The notes: generated by a model from the sequence alone, not told the origin. A DNA stretch of 64,000 bases from Undaria pinnatifida (GCA_012845835.1 JABAKD010000002.1:7682603-7746602), one strand, 5' to 3'. Counted from the stretch's first letter, positions 34,600 to 46,009 are shown. Translations and numbers: made by a program.

Positions 34600-37020
34600 C
34601 CCTCTAGGCTTTAGTTTTTGTTTTGGCTATCGCTCGGGCGGCATTTTTGTCTAATGTCCCCCGTGGATTGACCGCGGTTTGTAACCGCGGCTGATAGCTA
34701 CCGCCTCAGGACCCCGACGGCCACGCTCTCGCGGCGGCGCCTCCGCGCACGTCACCCGCCGCTATCTAGGGAGTCTAGCGGTCCTGCTCGCGAAGCTTGG
34801 CGAGCAATCCCGGAGAAAGTCCGAATAGTTAACATGACTTGCTCAAAAGCTTAAAATCCCGGCACTCAGGAAAATGGCGCCCAGTTTGCGGATGCAGTCC
34901 AGTGTATGCTGGCGGCTGTTATCTAATAAATGTCAAACAATCGCTCGCAGAATATGCGTGCAGCCCAGTATGTGCTGGCGGTGTTTGTCTAATATCGCGT
35001 CAAATACATACTGATTTGAGTCCAGTGTACTGACCGCTCAACCAAGGCTCTACTTTCAAGTCGAAAAATGGTCAACACAAATGACGGTAGCGATGGCAAT
35101 CAACACACATAATCAACTTAAAAGTTGCTTAAACTATGCGATTGTTTGTATATGCTGCTCATAATGCAAACACGGAGGCATTGTTATTTTATTTCGCAAT
35201 TATGCAACTGGCCGCGACTAATAACAGTTACTTGGTTATCATCAAGTAATCGTAGCCGTCAATACCAACACGAAGCCGAAAAGCTGAGAAGCAACGAAAA
35301 CTGTTTTTTTTTTACAGCTCGCACCAGCAGCAGCGCTTCTCGAGAGAAGGCCCACGACAACAGCGCTGGAAAGCTCCCCCCCGCCAGAATGTAGATGAAC
35401 CTAAACCTTCGACCGCGTCATCCACGTTCATGTGGCCCTGTCTGAAGCGGCATTGGTGGGCCATGGTGTGCTGGTGTCTCGAGATCAGCAGGGTTCGATC
35501 ATGAACTACAAGCTTTTGTATCATCCACCAGCAGCACGAGCATCAATCAATCTTCCAATGAACTGTCCAGTATATTATCGTAGTGTATTATATCATAGGA
35601 ACGTCATCGATATATATATATATAAAAAAATGGGGAGCCAACGAAACTCAGAATTGGTAACATCCAGCAGTACCTCTCAGCAGAAGAAGGCTCAGCCACA
35701 ACAACGCTCGCCACCTCTCGCGCCCTAGAGCATGGAGGCACCAGCACCTTCGACGCTGTCATATACGCTCATGTGTGGTCTTGTTCGGAGACACTCGGGT
35801 TGGCGGTGGGTTCCTTGTAGCTTTTGATCGAAAGTTAGTCGTCAAGCAATCATCAACGTCGAGCAGCTAGCTTCGGTTTTAATCGTTGTACCAAAAGCAG
35901 CAGATGCGTCCTTTCTTTAGGCTGTGCCATACAGAGAAGGAGCAGTATATTTAGGTACCATGGCATGTTATATTTTAGCTCGGTTTGTGCTGTGGCCGGT
36001 CTTGTTTTGATTTTTCATTCTGTAATCAACCACCTAACCCAATCGCAGACTTCTACAGGTTGGTTCAGAAAATATCCGACCAGAAATTATGAAGTCGTCA
36101 ATAGACTGCGTGGTGTAATGCTCCAGTCGTGGTTCATCTTATGATACTAAGCTGCGTCGTATCAAAAGGACAAGGGCTCGGCATGGGCTACAGACAATGT
36201 GTCATGTTTGGGGCTAATACTTTGATGTTCGTTTACACACTTGCAAGATGAAGTATACGCCACACATGCATACAGTAAGAGGGAAGTGTTTCGCATGCCA
36301 AGGGTTGTGGTAGGATGATATTAGCTTAAGTGGCTTCTTAGGCTGCTATCATAGTTGGAGCATAGAGCGCATTTGTAGAGGGCGGTTATCAATACACGGG
36401 GCGCTGCAACGTGCCCATTTTGTGTGGCATTATATTTTGGGAATTGTTTTATTCGTTTTGAATTGCAGTGCAATAGCCGGTAGACTTTGAAAGCTCGTGT
36501 TTGACCTCTAAAGGCTGTCGTTACAACGTACCTAGTATGCTGAATGGGTCACTGATGCTGATTAACTGACGTAATTTCAGATTCTCGCTGGTATTCACAC
36601 CAGAAGTATAGTTTGACATGCATTAGGACCTATACCTACATCCACATTGCCGCCGTCAACGCACGGGTCTGAATGTGTTGTCCTTTGGGATTTTGTTTTT
36701 CCGAGTATCAGTTTCAACATTGATATCGTACACATGGATCATTAACATGCATTCGGTGAGTTGGCAAGCTCAAAAAGTGAAAGAGGATACCAGTTGGCGA
36801 TGACGCATTCACTGTACAAGCTTCAAGTTAGGAGCTAACCCCAGGGTAGGATTTCCAAGTAGCAAGACATTTGTTTGTGACAATTGCATTGGCGACTTCC
36901 ATTCAGGTCGAGTGTTAAGAAGTAGGAAACAGCAGCCTATTCTCGTGGCATGTGTTCAGTGGCGATTACAGCAGTACAGCAATATACCTAGTCAGTGCTC
37001 AGTAGCATAAGAGTGCCGCC
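34600..37020. other. Mostly unique DNA; one diverged internal duplication
   Basis: A phrase near 35407 (CCTTCGACCGCGTCATCC then ACGTTCATGTGG) recurs diverged near 35747 (CCTTCGACGCTGTCATATAC then GCTCATGTG). A strong acceptor (TTTTTTTTTTACAG) ends at 35317, but the frame behind it closes quickly. Nothing else was identified. Confidence 0.4.
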
Positions 37021-37840
37021 AAAATGAGCGGACGTATCGTAGTCAGCGTTAAACGAGTGGTCTGTTATTTTCGGTGTTTAGAGATTGTCGACTTGGTCGA
37101 CTCTGTAGAAGTTAGATATTTTTGTTTTGGAATGTTCTTGGAAAGGAAGATTTCCATACATCCAAGCATTCGGCGACTTTTTTGTTTTCTGGACAAGACA
37201 AACCGAAAACTACGCAAAAATATAAGCTTGCTAGGCCCCCAAACAGCATTGAAGTACAGGGGATTTGGGGGTCTTGGATACTTTCGCGACAGAGTCCAGC
37301 AACTGAAGTCACTGCCGGGAAGAGATTGCGCACGGAAGACGACACAGCGAGCAGCGCATTGCCCAGGGAAAAAAACAGGGCAGGGATTTAGATCGAGGCG
37401 GGGGCTACCCTCCAGGCGATTCTGTAAGAAGTAGAGAAGTCTTGGGAGTTTCACCTGCCTCTTTCGTCGGAAGACCCCTGAGCGAAGCAAGCAACGAGGC
37501 AAGAAGCGAGGGTGTCCAAAACTCATACCAAGCGCCGGCCGGCCAGCAATAAATTGGCCTGAACTTGCTACCCCAATCGCAACCGACGTCAACAGTGCCC
37601 TCCCACCATCACCGTATTAATAATTTTTTTGGCTCTTTCCTCCTCAAAATAAAGACCAGAAAAACGAAACCCCCTTGACGAAAAAGAAAACACGATCTCG
37701 ACGGACATGTAAAAAAAAACTGTACCACCCTGTCGTGGCGAAAAAAAAACGCGAGAGCGGGATACTCAAGTATAGAATGCGCAATGTGCGCAAACACGAT
37801 CGATTTCATCCGTGGATCCCCTCGTCTCTACGTGGCTTTA

Positions 37841-37908
37841 GTGAACACCGTGCTACCACCGTATTCATAGATTCGTGAACACCGTGCTACCACCGTATTC
37901 ATAGATTC
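37841..37908. repeat. 34-bp tandem duplication
   Basis: Two identical units of GTGAACACCGTGCTACCACC plus GTATTCATAGATTC. Confidence 0.97.
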
Positions 37909-38329
37909 GTGAGTATTTCCTCTTTTCGCACGTACACCAGAAAAACAAACAAAAATACTCGTGACGAAAAAAAAGAGAACACCACAAGCGGGGCTATATA
38001 CAAAACAAAACGCACGCAATGAAAAAAGAAGAGAAAAAAACGAACAGGGTTGTATACAAAACAAAACACTCGTTAAAACACTCGTGACGAAAAAGCAAGC
38101 AAGGAACAGCATTTACAAACATGTTTTTATGCACAAAAAAAATAAAACCGACTTTCCCCCGTACCTTCTCCTCCTCCTCCTCCTCCTCACTGCGTAAAAT
38201 GTGCCTACCCTGAGCTAACGCCACCGCAATTCGTTCCAAGCTGCCATCCATAAACCAGAAAATTTGCAAAAGGTGTCGATGTCTGCAGCGGTTTTAGTTG
38301 ATAGTAGGACGCGGCCTACCCTATACATA

Positions 38330-38492
38330 ACTCGCTGAACGCCTCACGGCACTTCAAGTTTGACGCGAGCGATGTTGGCCTGGTCGGCGAAAGCCGAACG
38401 TGCTACCTCCCGGCATGATGGGGGTGCGAGGGTCTAAGTTCACAAAACTATAGCTATGCATGATTTGAGTACACCCCCCCCCCCCCCCCCCG
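38330..38492 (+). repeat. Family D copy with poly-C end
   Basis: CTCGCTGAACGCCTCACGGC, TGGCCTGGTCGGCGAAA, CGTGCTACCTCCCGGCATGA and GAGGGTCTAAG, then GAGTACACCC and a run of about 20 C. Stops interrupt the frame that is open in the copy at 41308-41800. Confidence 0.7.
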
Positions 38493-38628
38493 CGCTACCG
38501 CCGTGCTCTTCGCATGGTTCTTTTCTCTCAAGCGTCTCTTAAGCGTGGAATAAACACGATTTTCCCCTTTCTTTTCTAATGAAGAAAACATTCTTCGTCC
38601 CCTAAAAATCCATCGCTTCCAGCGGTCG

Positions 38629-38926
38629 TTAATAAAACGGATCTTTGTAAGTTTTCTTCTTCGTCCCTGTGTGATGCCATAGCTTCGAACCGTCCTCGCG
38701 GTACACCTCCTTCCAGCGCCCGGAGGAGTGCTCTCCCCGCCCCTCCGAGGCGTTTTTATCTTCCCTTTTTCCGGATGGTGGCGAAGCCGGAAAGTTACCC
38801 CGGGATGGGTTGCATCCGCCCCCGCACCCCCCCCCCCACCCGCCACCCGCGTGTCTGACCGGAACTCTCGGGCAGTTGGCATGGATGAAGAGGTTGTAGG
38901 TTGACTCCCTTGTCACGTCGTTAGTC
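38629..38926 (-). CDS. Last exon of a WW-like domain protein
   Basis: On the minus strand a pyrimidine-rich tract and CGCGCAG precede G-ACT-AAC-GAC, and the frame runs 98 codons to a stop at 38629-38631. The exon opens in the middle of a WW-like domain: after an implied split Trp it reads TNDVTRESTYN, matching YDELTHETTYD in the gene at 56752-58640 at the same phase-2 intron position. A Gly-rich, then Lys/Glu/Ser-rich linker follows. A second WW-like domain closes the protein: RWKEVYREDGSKLW then HHTGTKKKTYKDPFY. Its first Trp, the Gly, the aromatic pair, the Thr and the final Pro fit the WW pattern, but Tyr replaces the second Trp. WW domains bind proline-rich peptides. The upstream exon with the first Trp was not found within 2.5 kb. 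Confidence 0.7.
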
Positions 38927-40640
38927 CTGCGCGTATGTGGGTATGGCGTGGGGTGGAGTGGTAAACGGAGGGAGGAGGGAGGGGGCGCACGCTACGGTAG
39001 GCGCACGTAATGTCCTCAAGGTTCTCTACCTGTGAGCCGGGCCTTCTCCGCTTTATTTATGCTAAAACATATGGTAAGCTATCTAAAACTCGGGGGGCTA
39101 TTTCTTTTGTTCGCCTTTCAAGTGATCCGGCATTTGGGTGACGAAAAAAAACATGTTGCCGGATTTTTGGACGGGACGAAACTCAATCGGGTAGGGTCCG
39201 GCAGGGCCAGGGGATGAGGCTCACGGAAGTTTCAAGTCGTGCCGAAGTCATGGGGTTGATCGCATTGTAGGGGCGTTTCAAGATATATTCTTGGGCCATC
39301 ATAAGTCTGGAAGCACACGAGGGGTACTTTCACATTCCCCACAAACCCCATACTGAAACACCAACAGTTTTATATTCATGTGGAGAAGGATATCCCTGCT
39401 TGCGAAACTATGTATACCTCATCTTCGATCTCACAGATGGAGAGCATTTCATTTTTTTTGTAATATATGGCTCACCGTACACCTGCCTTTTGACGAAAAA
39501 TGAAAAGTCACAACCCGATGATCAATCTCATGGTTTTCGAAGGTTCGTCCGACACAAAATGTAAGGAGTCGTGTACAGCAGTCGCGGTCCCTCGTCGGTG
39601 CGGGGCCTTGCCAGATGGCAGGAACGGCATTAAAGTGGGAACCCCGAACCAACCCAGGATAGATCGGTACTCTGTAGGGTGATAATAACGATACGAGCTA
39701 TTTTCACCGCACTGTACAGGGGTTCCCCCCTAAAGGATACCGCATTATGGACGCTCGCTACTGTCAAAGTGCTGCCGAGTGATAGGGAAACAGGAGGTGT
39801 CGGTACTGGGAGCAGGCACCGCTTCGCGTTGTGTAGCTTTTTCTCGTAGATTGCTTGTCTCTTATAGCTCAAGGATTGGTGCAAAACGTCAAGGCTCCAA
39901 GTGGCGGGGTGGGGCCGGTGGATCATAAGTCAACCCTCCGCCAAAGGACCGCTCCACGAACCTGAGGCGGTGTATCCATTTCAAGACCACCCCGTGACAA
40001 GCCAACAAACCTGGTGTTATCTTTTTCGGTATTATCCCTCTTGAAGACCGTTATGGCCTTTGTCCGGGACAAGACCGAAAACGGTCTTACATCGGAGGAA
40101 GAATGTCACGCACGCGATTGCTTCTTGGCCGTCTTGTGTCAAGTTAGGGGTCTTGTATAACTTGCACAGGCGTTATTACTGACTTAAGAACGGGTTCGGG
40201 GATCAGGCGTAAAAAATCGTCTTGTCTGCTTCTTTTTTCGTGATGAGCCGATTTTTCTGATCCTATCTCTAATATGGTCTTAAACCGGATGGCCTTAAAA
40301 TGGGTACACCACTGTTCCTTCATTTCTACAGCTAGACACGACACCACTCCACAACGAACGGAAGTGCCTCGCGAAACACACTATAAGCCCAACTGCACTG
40401 CGGTATACGACGTAGAGGCACATCTTTTGTAGTCTGAGGCTCCTTACATGGGGAGCTAGCTCCATTATTGCTCATCCAAAACCGTGCCCTGAGATAAAAA
40501 AAAAACTCGCGCAAGCCGATGGACAATCTCATGGTCTAGGTATACACCGATGAAATATTTCTAAAAACAAGGTTGAAATCCCGACGAAATGGTACGAAAT
40601 CGGTTAAGGAGAGATCCCGCCATTAAGAAAACAGATACCG
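38927..40640. other. Upstream flank or intron of the minus-strand WW gene
   Basis: No exon supplying the first half of the WW domain (a TG dinucleotide then GT donor after a W-x(11) pattern) was recognised. Fragments of family L (39420-39475) and family I (about 40430-40500) are present. Confidence 0.4.
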
Positions 40641-40656
40641 CTGTGCAAAAAAAAAC

Positions 40657-40913
40657 CCCGTGCTGCGATAGAGGTGGCACTTTTTTTTTCTCCGGATGAC
40701 GGGGCTCCTTAACCCAAATCGTCGGAAATACGCCCCATTTATTTTAGCATGCTCCTCGTTGTGTACTTAAGCCATGGGGATTTTTCTTCCGGTCGCGTTT
40801 TTTTTTCTTTCTCTCCAAATCAGTTTTTTTTTGTTGGAGAGGTCTTAATAAGCTCCCAAATTTTCGAAGAACCTCAGAAAAAAAAGTGGTGCGCACCTCC
40901 ATCGTAGCACGCG
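40657..40913. mobile_element. Family C MITE, near-complete
   Basis: Starts CGTGCTGCGATAGAGGTGGC and ends ACCTCCATCGTAGCACGCG, an inverted pair of about 19 bp. Inside is GGGCTCCTTAACCCAAATCG, the unoccupied form of the site that holds a family B insertion at 51946. Confidence 0.75.
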
Positions 40914-41160
40914 TCAATGGTTGAAACAGCTACGTACGGAAGGGTATGCGGTCTTAAAGGAGAGGGGTACGTGGTCTTGTTCACGGGAGGAGGGAATGTG
41001 TGTGGTCTTTCTCCTCCAAGTGACGGTGACTCTCGATTAGATTGCTTTGATTGGTGTTTATGTGGTGAGTGCCGTCAGAGGGGGGGGGGGGGGGGGGGTT
41101 GGACTCGAACCCACGAGGGTATTTGGCCTTTGGTCTGTGTGAAGCGGGGGCTACGAATTG

Positions 41161-41360
41161 GTCTCGATGGAGGTGGCACATTTTTTTTTTCTCGTTTCGT
41201 ATGATATCCTCGCTTTAGGAGCTCAAGACATGTCCTTCTTAACCCAACAAAAACTGATTTGGAGAAAACCAAAACCGCAGTCCGACGAAACAAAGCCCAT
41301 GGCCTATCTAGCTAGGTCTACAAAAAACGTAAACATTAAAAAAATAAAATGGATGACATC
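41161..41360. mobile_element. Family C MITE, partial
   Basis: CGATGGAGGTGGCACA then T-run, GGAGCTCAAGACATGTCC, AACTGATTTGGAGAAAACC. The right terminus is missing; it runs into a family D copy near 41365. Confidence 0.6.
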
Positions 41361-41810
41361 CCGACGATTTTGGGTGAAGGATAACGTAGGGTTGCACAGA
41401 CCAGGCAGGGAGGCGTTCGGTGGGGGGGGGGGTGTTGAGCATCGTGCATGCCTGCTCGTAATCTATTAGATCATTGGCCCTCGGCATCCCTGCCATGTCG
41501 GTGGGGGTGGGAAGGCAATCATCGTAGTCCGTACGACCATAGACCCTCGCATCCCTCTGGAATGCCGGGACGGAGCACGTCGGGTTGTCACCGACCAGGC
41601 AGGCATAAATACGGGCGCACCAATCGCGAAGCGCCTCAAGGTGTTCGTTGAGTTGCATGGAGGGTGAGCTGCGTCCTAGTACAAATAAGAACCGCTCGTG
41701 AGGTTGACCTTCGGTACCTTGCGCGCCCCTTAGCGCATATGGGTGACCGCGTCTGCTGACTTGTTTTTTTTTCTAGTTTTAGCCACTTCCAGAGACAGCT
41801 ATGGGTACGC
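41308..41810 (-). pseudogene. Coding-derived repeat family D, best-preserved copy
   Basis: On the minus strand a frame is open from about 41810 to 41308. It contains QVSRRGHPYALRGAQ, HERFLFVLGRSSPSM, QLNEHLEALRDWCARIYACL, VGDNPTCSVPAFQRDARVYG and RTDYDDCLP. The copy at 44141-44617 keeps the same frame (YERFLKACSLPFMRLAEHLT) before a stop. The copies at 38330 and 31023 are broken. A frame shared between diverged copies says the family descends from a protein-coding sequence, either a mobile element or a multicopy gene. I recognise no domain. The far 3' part runs into family C sequence, so the true end is probably near the C run at 41421. Confidence 0.5.
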
Positions 41811-42202
41811 AACGGAGCGGGGGCATAACCCTTTTTGACCATTATATAGTAGATGTACCTGGTATAACGTATTTTCCGCTTCGACGACGGAAAACACTGA
41901 ATGCCGTAAACTTGAAGCGTTGCATCATAGGGTTATGGATCTATCGATCGGTATCCTGACTCTAAAAATTTTTCGCTGGTAGTGGTTTTTGTTTTATCGT
42001 TTTCCCTCTAATATAAGAAATAATTAGAGTCTTGTAACAGCAGCATGAAGTAATCAATTTGCGTCCCGTCCCCCACCCTTCCGATCATAGAAGTTAATTA
42101 AAGTATTCAATTAGAATGAATTGATGATACTTCACCACCCCCTATAGCATAGCATGATATATATGTTGCTCGTCGCTTCTACCAACTTCGCACCTTTGCT
42201 TT

Positions 42203-42340
42203 TTCATTCTCCCTCCCTAGATCCGGGGTCACTAAGCAGGCTCTTCTATCCTCTCTCCGCCTCTCGGTACGCGCCTTCGTGTATTATCGCGAGAAGACTC
42301 TAGCTACTTCTTCCCTCGTCGACTCGCATCGAATATCATA
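42203..42340 (-). repeat. Family J, copy 4 (reverse)
   Basis: The reverse complement reads TTCGATGCGAGTCGACGAGG, TCTCGCGATAATACACGAAGG and GACCCCGGATC then AGGGAGGGAGAA, as in 9461 and 10741. Confidence 0.75.
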
Positions 42341-42453
42341 GGTACCATCCCTTTTTGCGCAAAAAATTGTTCATTACCAACAACCCCCCCTCAAAAAATA
42401 TAATAGTAATAAATATGAATTCATTGATTACACTATATTACCCCCCCCCCCCC

Positions 42454-43176
42454 GGGTATCAACGACGCGAGCTGGAATAAGATGGAATAACGTAGTGGAG
42501 AAAATATGGAAGGACTTAGGTGGAGACCAAGAAGAGGTACTGTCTATAGAGAAGTTCGGCGGGTGCAAGGCAGAAGTAAAAGAAAGAATAGAAGAAAGGG
42601 AACGGCAAACACTAAGAACCAAGGTGAAAGAAGAGAAGTACTCAGAGATAGATATACGGGGGGTTGAGGGAAGATATTGGAATGAAAACGTATCTGCACG
42701 GCCCAATGGACTACGCGCAAAATTTGAAACTGCGATTTCGTGCAGGGGACCTGGATCTACCAGAAAGAAGAGAAAGATATACCAGTAGTCGGGAGGAGGA
42801 AGACGTGGCTACAAATATGTGTCCGTGTGGCACAACAATAGAGGGTAGGACTCACATAGTAGGAGAATGTGAAAGACACAAGGAGGAGCGGGATGCATTA
42901 AAGAAGGGGATGAGGAAATTAGACGTGTGTGCCACGGAAGAGTATGGTAGACTAAAGAGTAGCGAGAAAACAATCGCCATCCTAGGAGCTAGAGGATGGT
43001 CGCAGACGGCGAAACAGAGCGGCGCTAGGATAAGCAAACGGTTTCTGTGTAGTATAGGGAAGAAGCGTAATAAGCGCCCAAATGTTGGAGGTGTCCCTAT
43101 CAGGGGTAGGAACGGTGCTTCGTCTCGAAAGGGATGCGTGGTCAATGGTCAAATAACGAAGGCAAGCAACAAATGA
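42454..43176 (+). pseudogene. Non-LTR retrotransposon 3' fragment (RT C-terminal region), frameshifted
   Basis: The piece begins straight after a 13-C run. In one frame it reads RWNNVVEKIWKDLGG and EEKYSEIDI up to about 42660. It then continues in the next frame (from about 42664) as MKTYLHGPMDYAQNLKLRF, a cysteine/histidine knuckle CPCGTTIEGRTHIVGEC, a charged helix, and a basic C-terminus to TGA at 43174-43176. The C-x-C-x(8)-H-x(4)-C knuckle near the end of the protein is typical of LINE-type reverse transcriptases. The catalytic core is absent, so this is a 5'-truncated copy. The frameshift falls at a run of six G (42658-42663), so it could be a real inactivating change or a sequencing slip. 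Confidence 0.65.
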
Positions 43177-43579
43177 GTACCGCCCCCACCTCCCCTACAC
43201 CCCGGGTTTTCGTTGGTTGGCAACGACGCTGTAAAACATGCCAACTACTTGCGTGAGCTAGACAACCAAGTTCACGTTTTTTATTTTATTTTTTTAGTGG
43301 CGGTTACCGTGATGGTTATCGAGTTGCCGAATGCTAGATGCCTGCCTCTCACCAGTATGGGTTATCATCACCATCGTAGGAAACGATCCAAGAACCGGCG
43401 CCTTTTCCCCCCTTCCCCCCTTTCCCCCCTTTCGCCCGTTTCTCTCCCTTGACTCGCTTGGAAACTTTGCCGTTACTCCAGTAGGTGGTCGAGGTCGTTT
43501 CTGCCACGAAACGACAAGGGATACACACGACAGAGCCAAACACCATTGCGTGGATACATTTTAACACGATCCCCCCCAG

Positions 43580-43697
43580 ATTTCGCGGCATTTTCAAAAC
43601 CAAGCTGGCATCAGCTACCCATGTCATGGCAGTTACAGCACGCGCCATCGTTGAAGGAACCCTCTTTTCAGACCAGAGACTCAAATTCTAACGTGAG
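43580..43697 (+). CDS. Possible internal exon, unknown protein
   Basis: The acceptor GATCCCCCCCAG ends at 43579 and a strong donor (CGTGAG then gtaagt) starts at 43698. One frame is open through to the donor (FAAFSKPSWHQLPMSWQLQH). Another gives FRGIFKTKLASATHVMAV and stops at TAA 6 bp before the donor. Which is used is unclear. No partner exon was found, and the 86-bp tandem array follows 118 bp later. Confidence 0.28.
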
Positions 43698-43814
43698 GTA
43701 AGTGCTGTCGCGTATTGTTCTGTACAGTGTTGGAACATGGACTCGCAAGCAATCTTCACAGGCGCTCGGTGCCACTCTTCTCACAGAGATAGAGCGTCGA
43801 CGCGCATCATTCTT

Positions 43815-44158
43815 CCAGGTTAGGAGCCTCGACACTTTATTGTTCTTTCAGGTTATGAGCATTAACGCGTATCACATTTTCATTGGTATAGCAGTATCTT
43901 CCAGGTTAGGAGCCTCGACACTTTTTTGTTCTTTCAGGTTATGAGCATTAACGCGTATCACATTTTCATTGGTATAGCAGTATCTTCCAGGTTAGGAGCC
44001 TCGACACTTTTTTGTTCTTTCAGGTTATGAGCATTAACGCGTATCACATTTTCATTGGTATAGCAGTATCTTCCAGGTTAGGAGCCTCGACACTTTTTTG
44101 TTCTTTCAGGTTATGAGCATCAACGCGTATCACATTTCCATTGGTATCGCAGTATCTG
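43815..44158. repeat. 86-bp tandem repeat, four units
   Basis: Units start at 43815, 43901, 43987 and 44073. Each has CCAGGTTAGGAGCCTCGACAC, TTTTTTGTTCTTTCAGGTTA, GCATTAACGCGTATCACATT and GGTATAGCAGTATCTT. Units 2 and 3 look identical; unit 4 has about three changes. Each unit carries two CAG-GT junctions. Confidence 0.97.
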
Positions 44159-44617
44159 ACGGGACTCAGCCGACCATCCGCAATGAAAACAGTAGCACCA
44201 TATCTCGATACAACAACAAAAAATCCCCGTGAACTAGTATTATCGCGTGGGGGACGGATGGAGCACAACGACCGAAACACATATCGAGCGATCCGTCGTA
44301 CACATGAGTGTTTTACTGCTACCAGTCCATGCTGCGAGGGCGGGTTGTACGGCTCCTTGTACCGTAGCTCCGGATTGCTACGTGTAGCTGATGCTGTACT
44401 CGTCAACCTTTCCCCCGGCGCCCGCTTCGCCCTGAACCCCAAAAATAGTTACCCCCCCTTGGCCACACCAGAAAACAAAGTGTACTCATTGGCGCTGTCA
44501 TCCATGAGAAAGAAAGTAGGCACAACGCGCAGAAGTCCGTCTTACGAACGGTTCTTGAAAGCATGCAGTTTACCCTTCATGCGACTCGCCGAACACCTCA
44601 CGGCGCTTCGCGCTTAG
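44141..44617 (+). pseudogene. Family D copy joined to a 158-codon frame
   Basis: The frame runs from the last 86-bp unit to a stop at 44615-44617. Its last 25 codons (RRSPSYERFLKACSLPFM then RLAEHLTALRA) match the frame of the family D copy at 41308-41810 and stop where that copy continues with W-C. After the stop, family D sequence continues to GAGTACACCC near 44727. The earlier part has an ATG at 44182 and is not recognised. Confidence 0.35.
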
Positions 44618-44954
44618 TGCAAGCAATGCCTGCCTGGTTGGTGAAAACCCGACATGCTCCGTCCCGGCATAGTAGGGATGCGATGGTCGATGGCCATTCG
44701 ACTACGGCCTTGCACAAACTGAGTACACCCTCCCCCCTTCCGGGCCCTCTTTGCCCCTGAATCCCAAAAATAGCTAAGAGGGGTCTCCTCAGGTTCAGCG
44801 AGAAAAGTCGTGCTACGCTGCTGATCAATGTTACGGTCGGGCTAGCACTTTTAGACGGGAAAAGCAAACAACCTGATGGGGTCACGTGACTGAGGAACTA
44901 CTACCCAACAATGCTGGAACATCGTGTGTGATTTTTACAATAAATACCGATATG

Positions 44955-45240
44955 GTTCGACGCGTGCCATGCGATAGCGATACGATGTCGTGCTTGTTTT
45001 GCAAAACTATTTTCTGAACGACGGAGATTCCTTTCTTGACCCAAACCCGTCGAAATTTCATTCTTTTTGTGGTTGGTCATCGGGTTTCACTTCAGTTTGC
45101 TCAAAAAACAAGTTTTTTTGAGAGCGATACTGAGCTCCTTAACCCCTTTAGAGCCCGAAAATCCCTCTCTATGTTATTTCCAAGCAATTTTTCCAGTTGT
45201 GCAGGCGTTAAGCAACCACATTCGCACTGCGTGATATGAT
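44955..45240. mobile_element. Family C MITE with family B insertion
   Basis: GACGCGTGCCATGCGATAGC, CGACGGAGATTCC, TCTTGACCCAAACCCGTCG and a T-run, ending in CTGAGCTCC, where the element at 45139-45211 is inserted. Confidence 0.6.
45139..45211 (+). mobile_element. TTAA-type MITE (family B), copy 4
   Basis: TTAA, CCCCTTTAGAGCCCGAAAAT and TTTCCAAGCAATTTTTCC, ending GGCG then TTAA. It is shortened by an internal deletion relative to the 82-bp copies. Confidence 0.75.
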
Positions 45241-45437
45241 CATTCCCCTTTGTGCGGAGTTAGGATTCTCCACCCCGCACAAAATTATCTAACTCGATAA
45301 CCATCATGGTGACTGCCAAAAGAATGGTGGTGGTGATGGTGGTCGGGGGGTGGGGGGGGTAAATCCATTACCCGGGGGTCACGCAAAGACGATCACGGTA
45401 TTTTTCCACTGCGGATACGAGCAGTGTGTGTGTGTGT

Positions 45438-45512
45438 TTAATTTCCCCTTTAGAGCCCGAAAATGCCTCCCTATACTATTTCCAAGTGATTTTCCAGTTG
45501 TAAAGGCGTTAA
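45438..45512 (+). mobile_element. TTAA-type MITE (family B), copy 5
   Basis: TTAA, TTTCCCCTTTAGAGCCCG and CCTCCCTATACTATTTCC, ending GTAAAGGCG then TTAA. It has the same internal deletion as copy 4 and lies about 300 bp from it, so the pair may reflect a local duplication. Confidence 0.75.
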
Positions 45513-46009
45513 GAAGCCACCCTCAGAGGGAAAATGGTCCGCCTCTGCCTTACATAGCATGTGTCAATCCGTGAGTATCTACAGCAGATTTTCCATTGTG
45601 TTGTTTTTTTCTCGTTTTTTTTTGTAGTGCTCGGACAAGGCACGCAAAGCTCCCAAAACTGAGGACCGTTGACCACGAAAAAAAAAATCGAGGTGCATTC
45701 CTACGGAGGCGCGTGCGTTTTTATAAAATGGCATCCCCAGCAGCGGCAGAGGTTGTGATGTTCTGCCCGATGTCACACGCACTTAACTCTTATCGTATTT
45801 GCATCGCTTTCCCTTTTGCGTACAATGAATATCGCGCTTGACCTCAAGAAACACGAAAGCTGGCCAAGGGCTGGATTTCTTATCCGACAGCAACTTCCAA
45901 CTTCGCTTCGACCGACCCTTCCATTGTCCGATGGCCTTGGAATCGCGTTGACGCATCGTTGCGGGTCAGCACAGAAGCCGTTTGACACATTCTACGATGA
46001 TATAGAAGT

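Noticed and set aside
40332-40532. Possible first exon of the minus-strand WW gene (ends VVEW before GTGTCG)
   Set aside because: A TG-GT donor is present, but the Gly and the W-to-W spacing of the first domain are absent, so it does not fit the partner gene.
41099-41118. tRNA-like T arm on the minus strand (GTGGGTTCGAGTCCAAC)
   Set aside because: It matches a Pol III B box, but no acceptor stem, D arm or anticodon arm can be paired upstream, and the sequence ends in a poly-C run. A second GGGTTCGAGTC at 56894 also lacks the rest of a tRNA.
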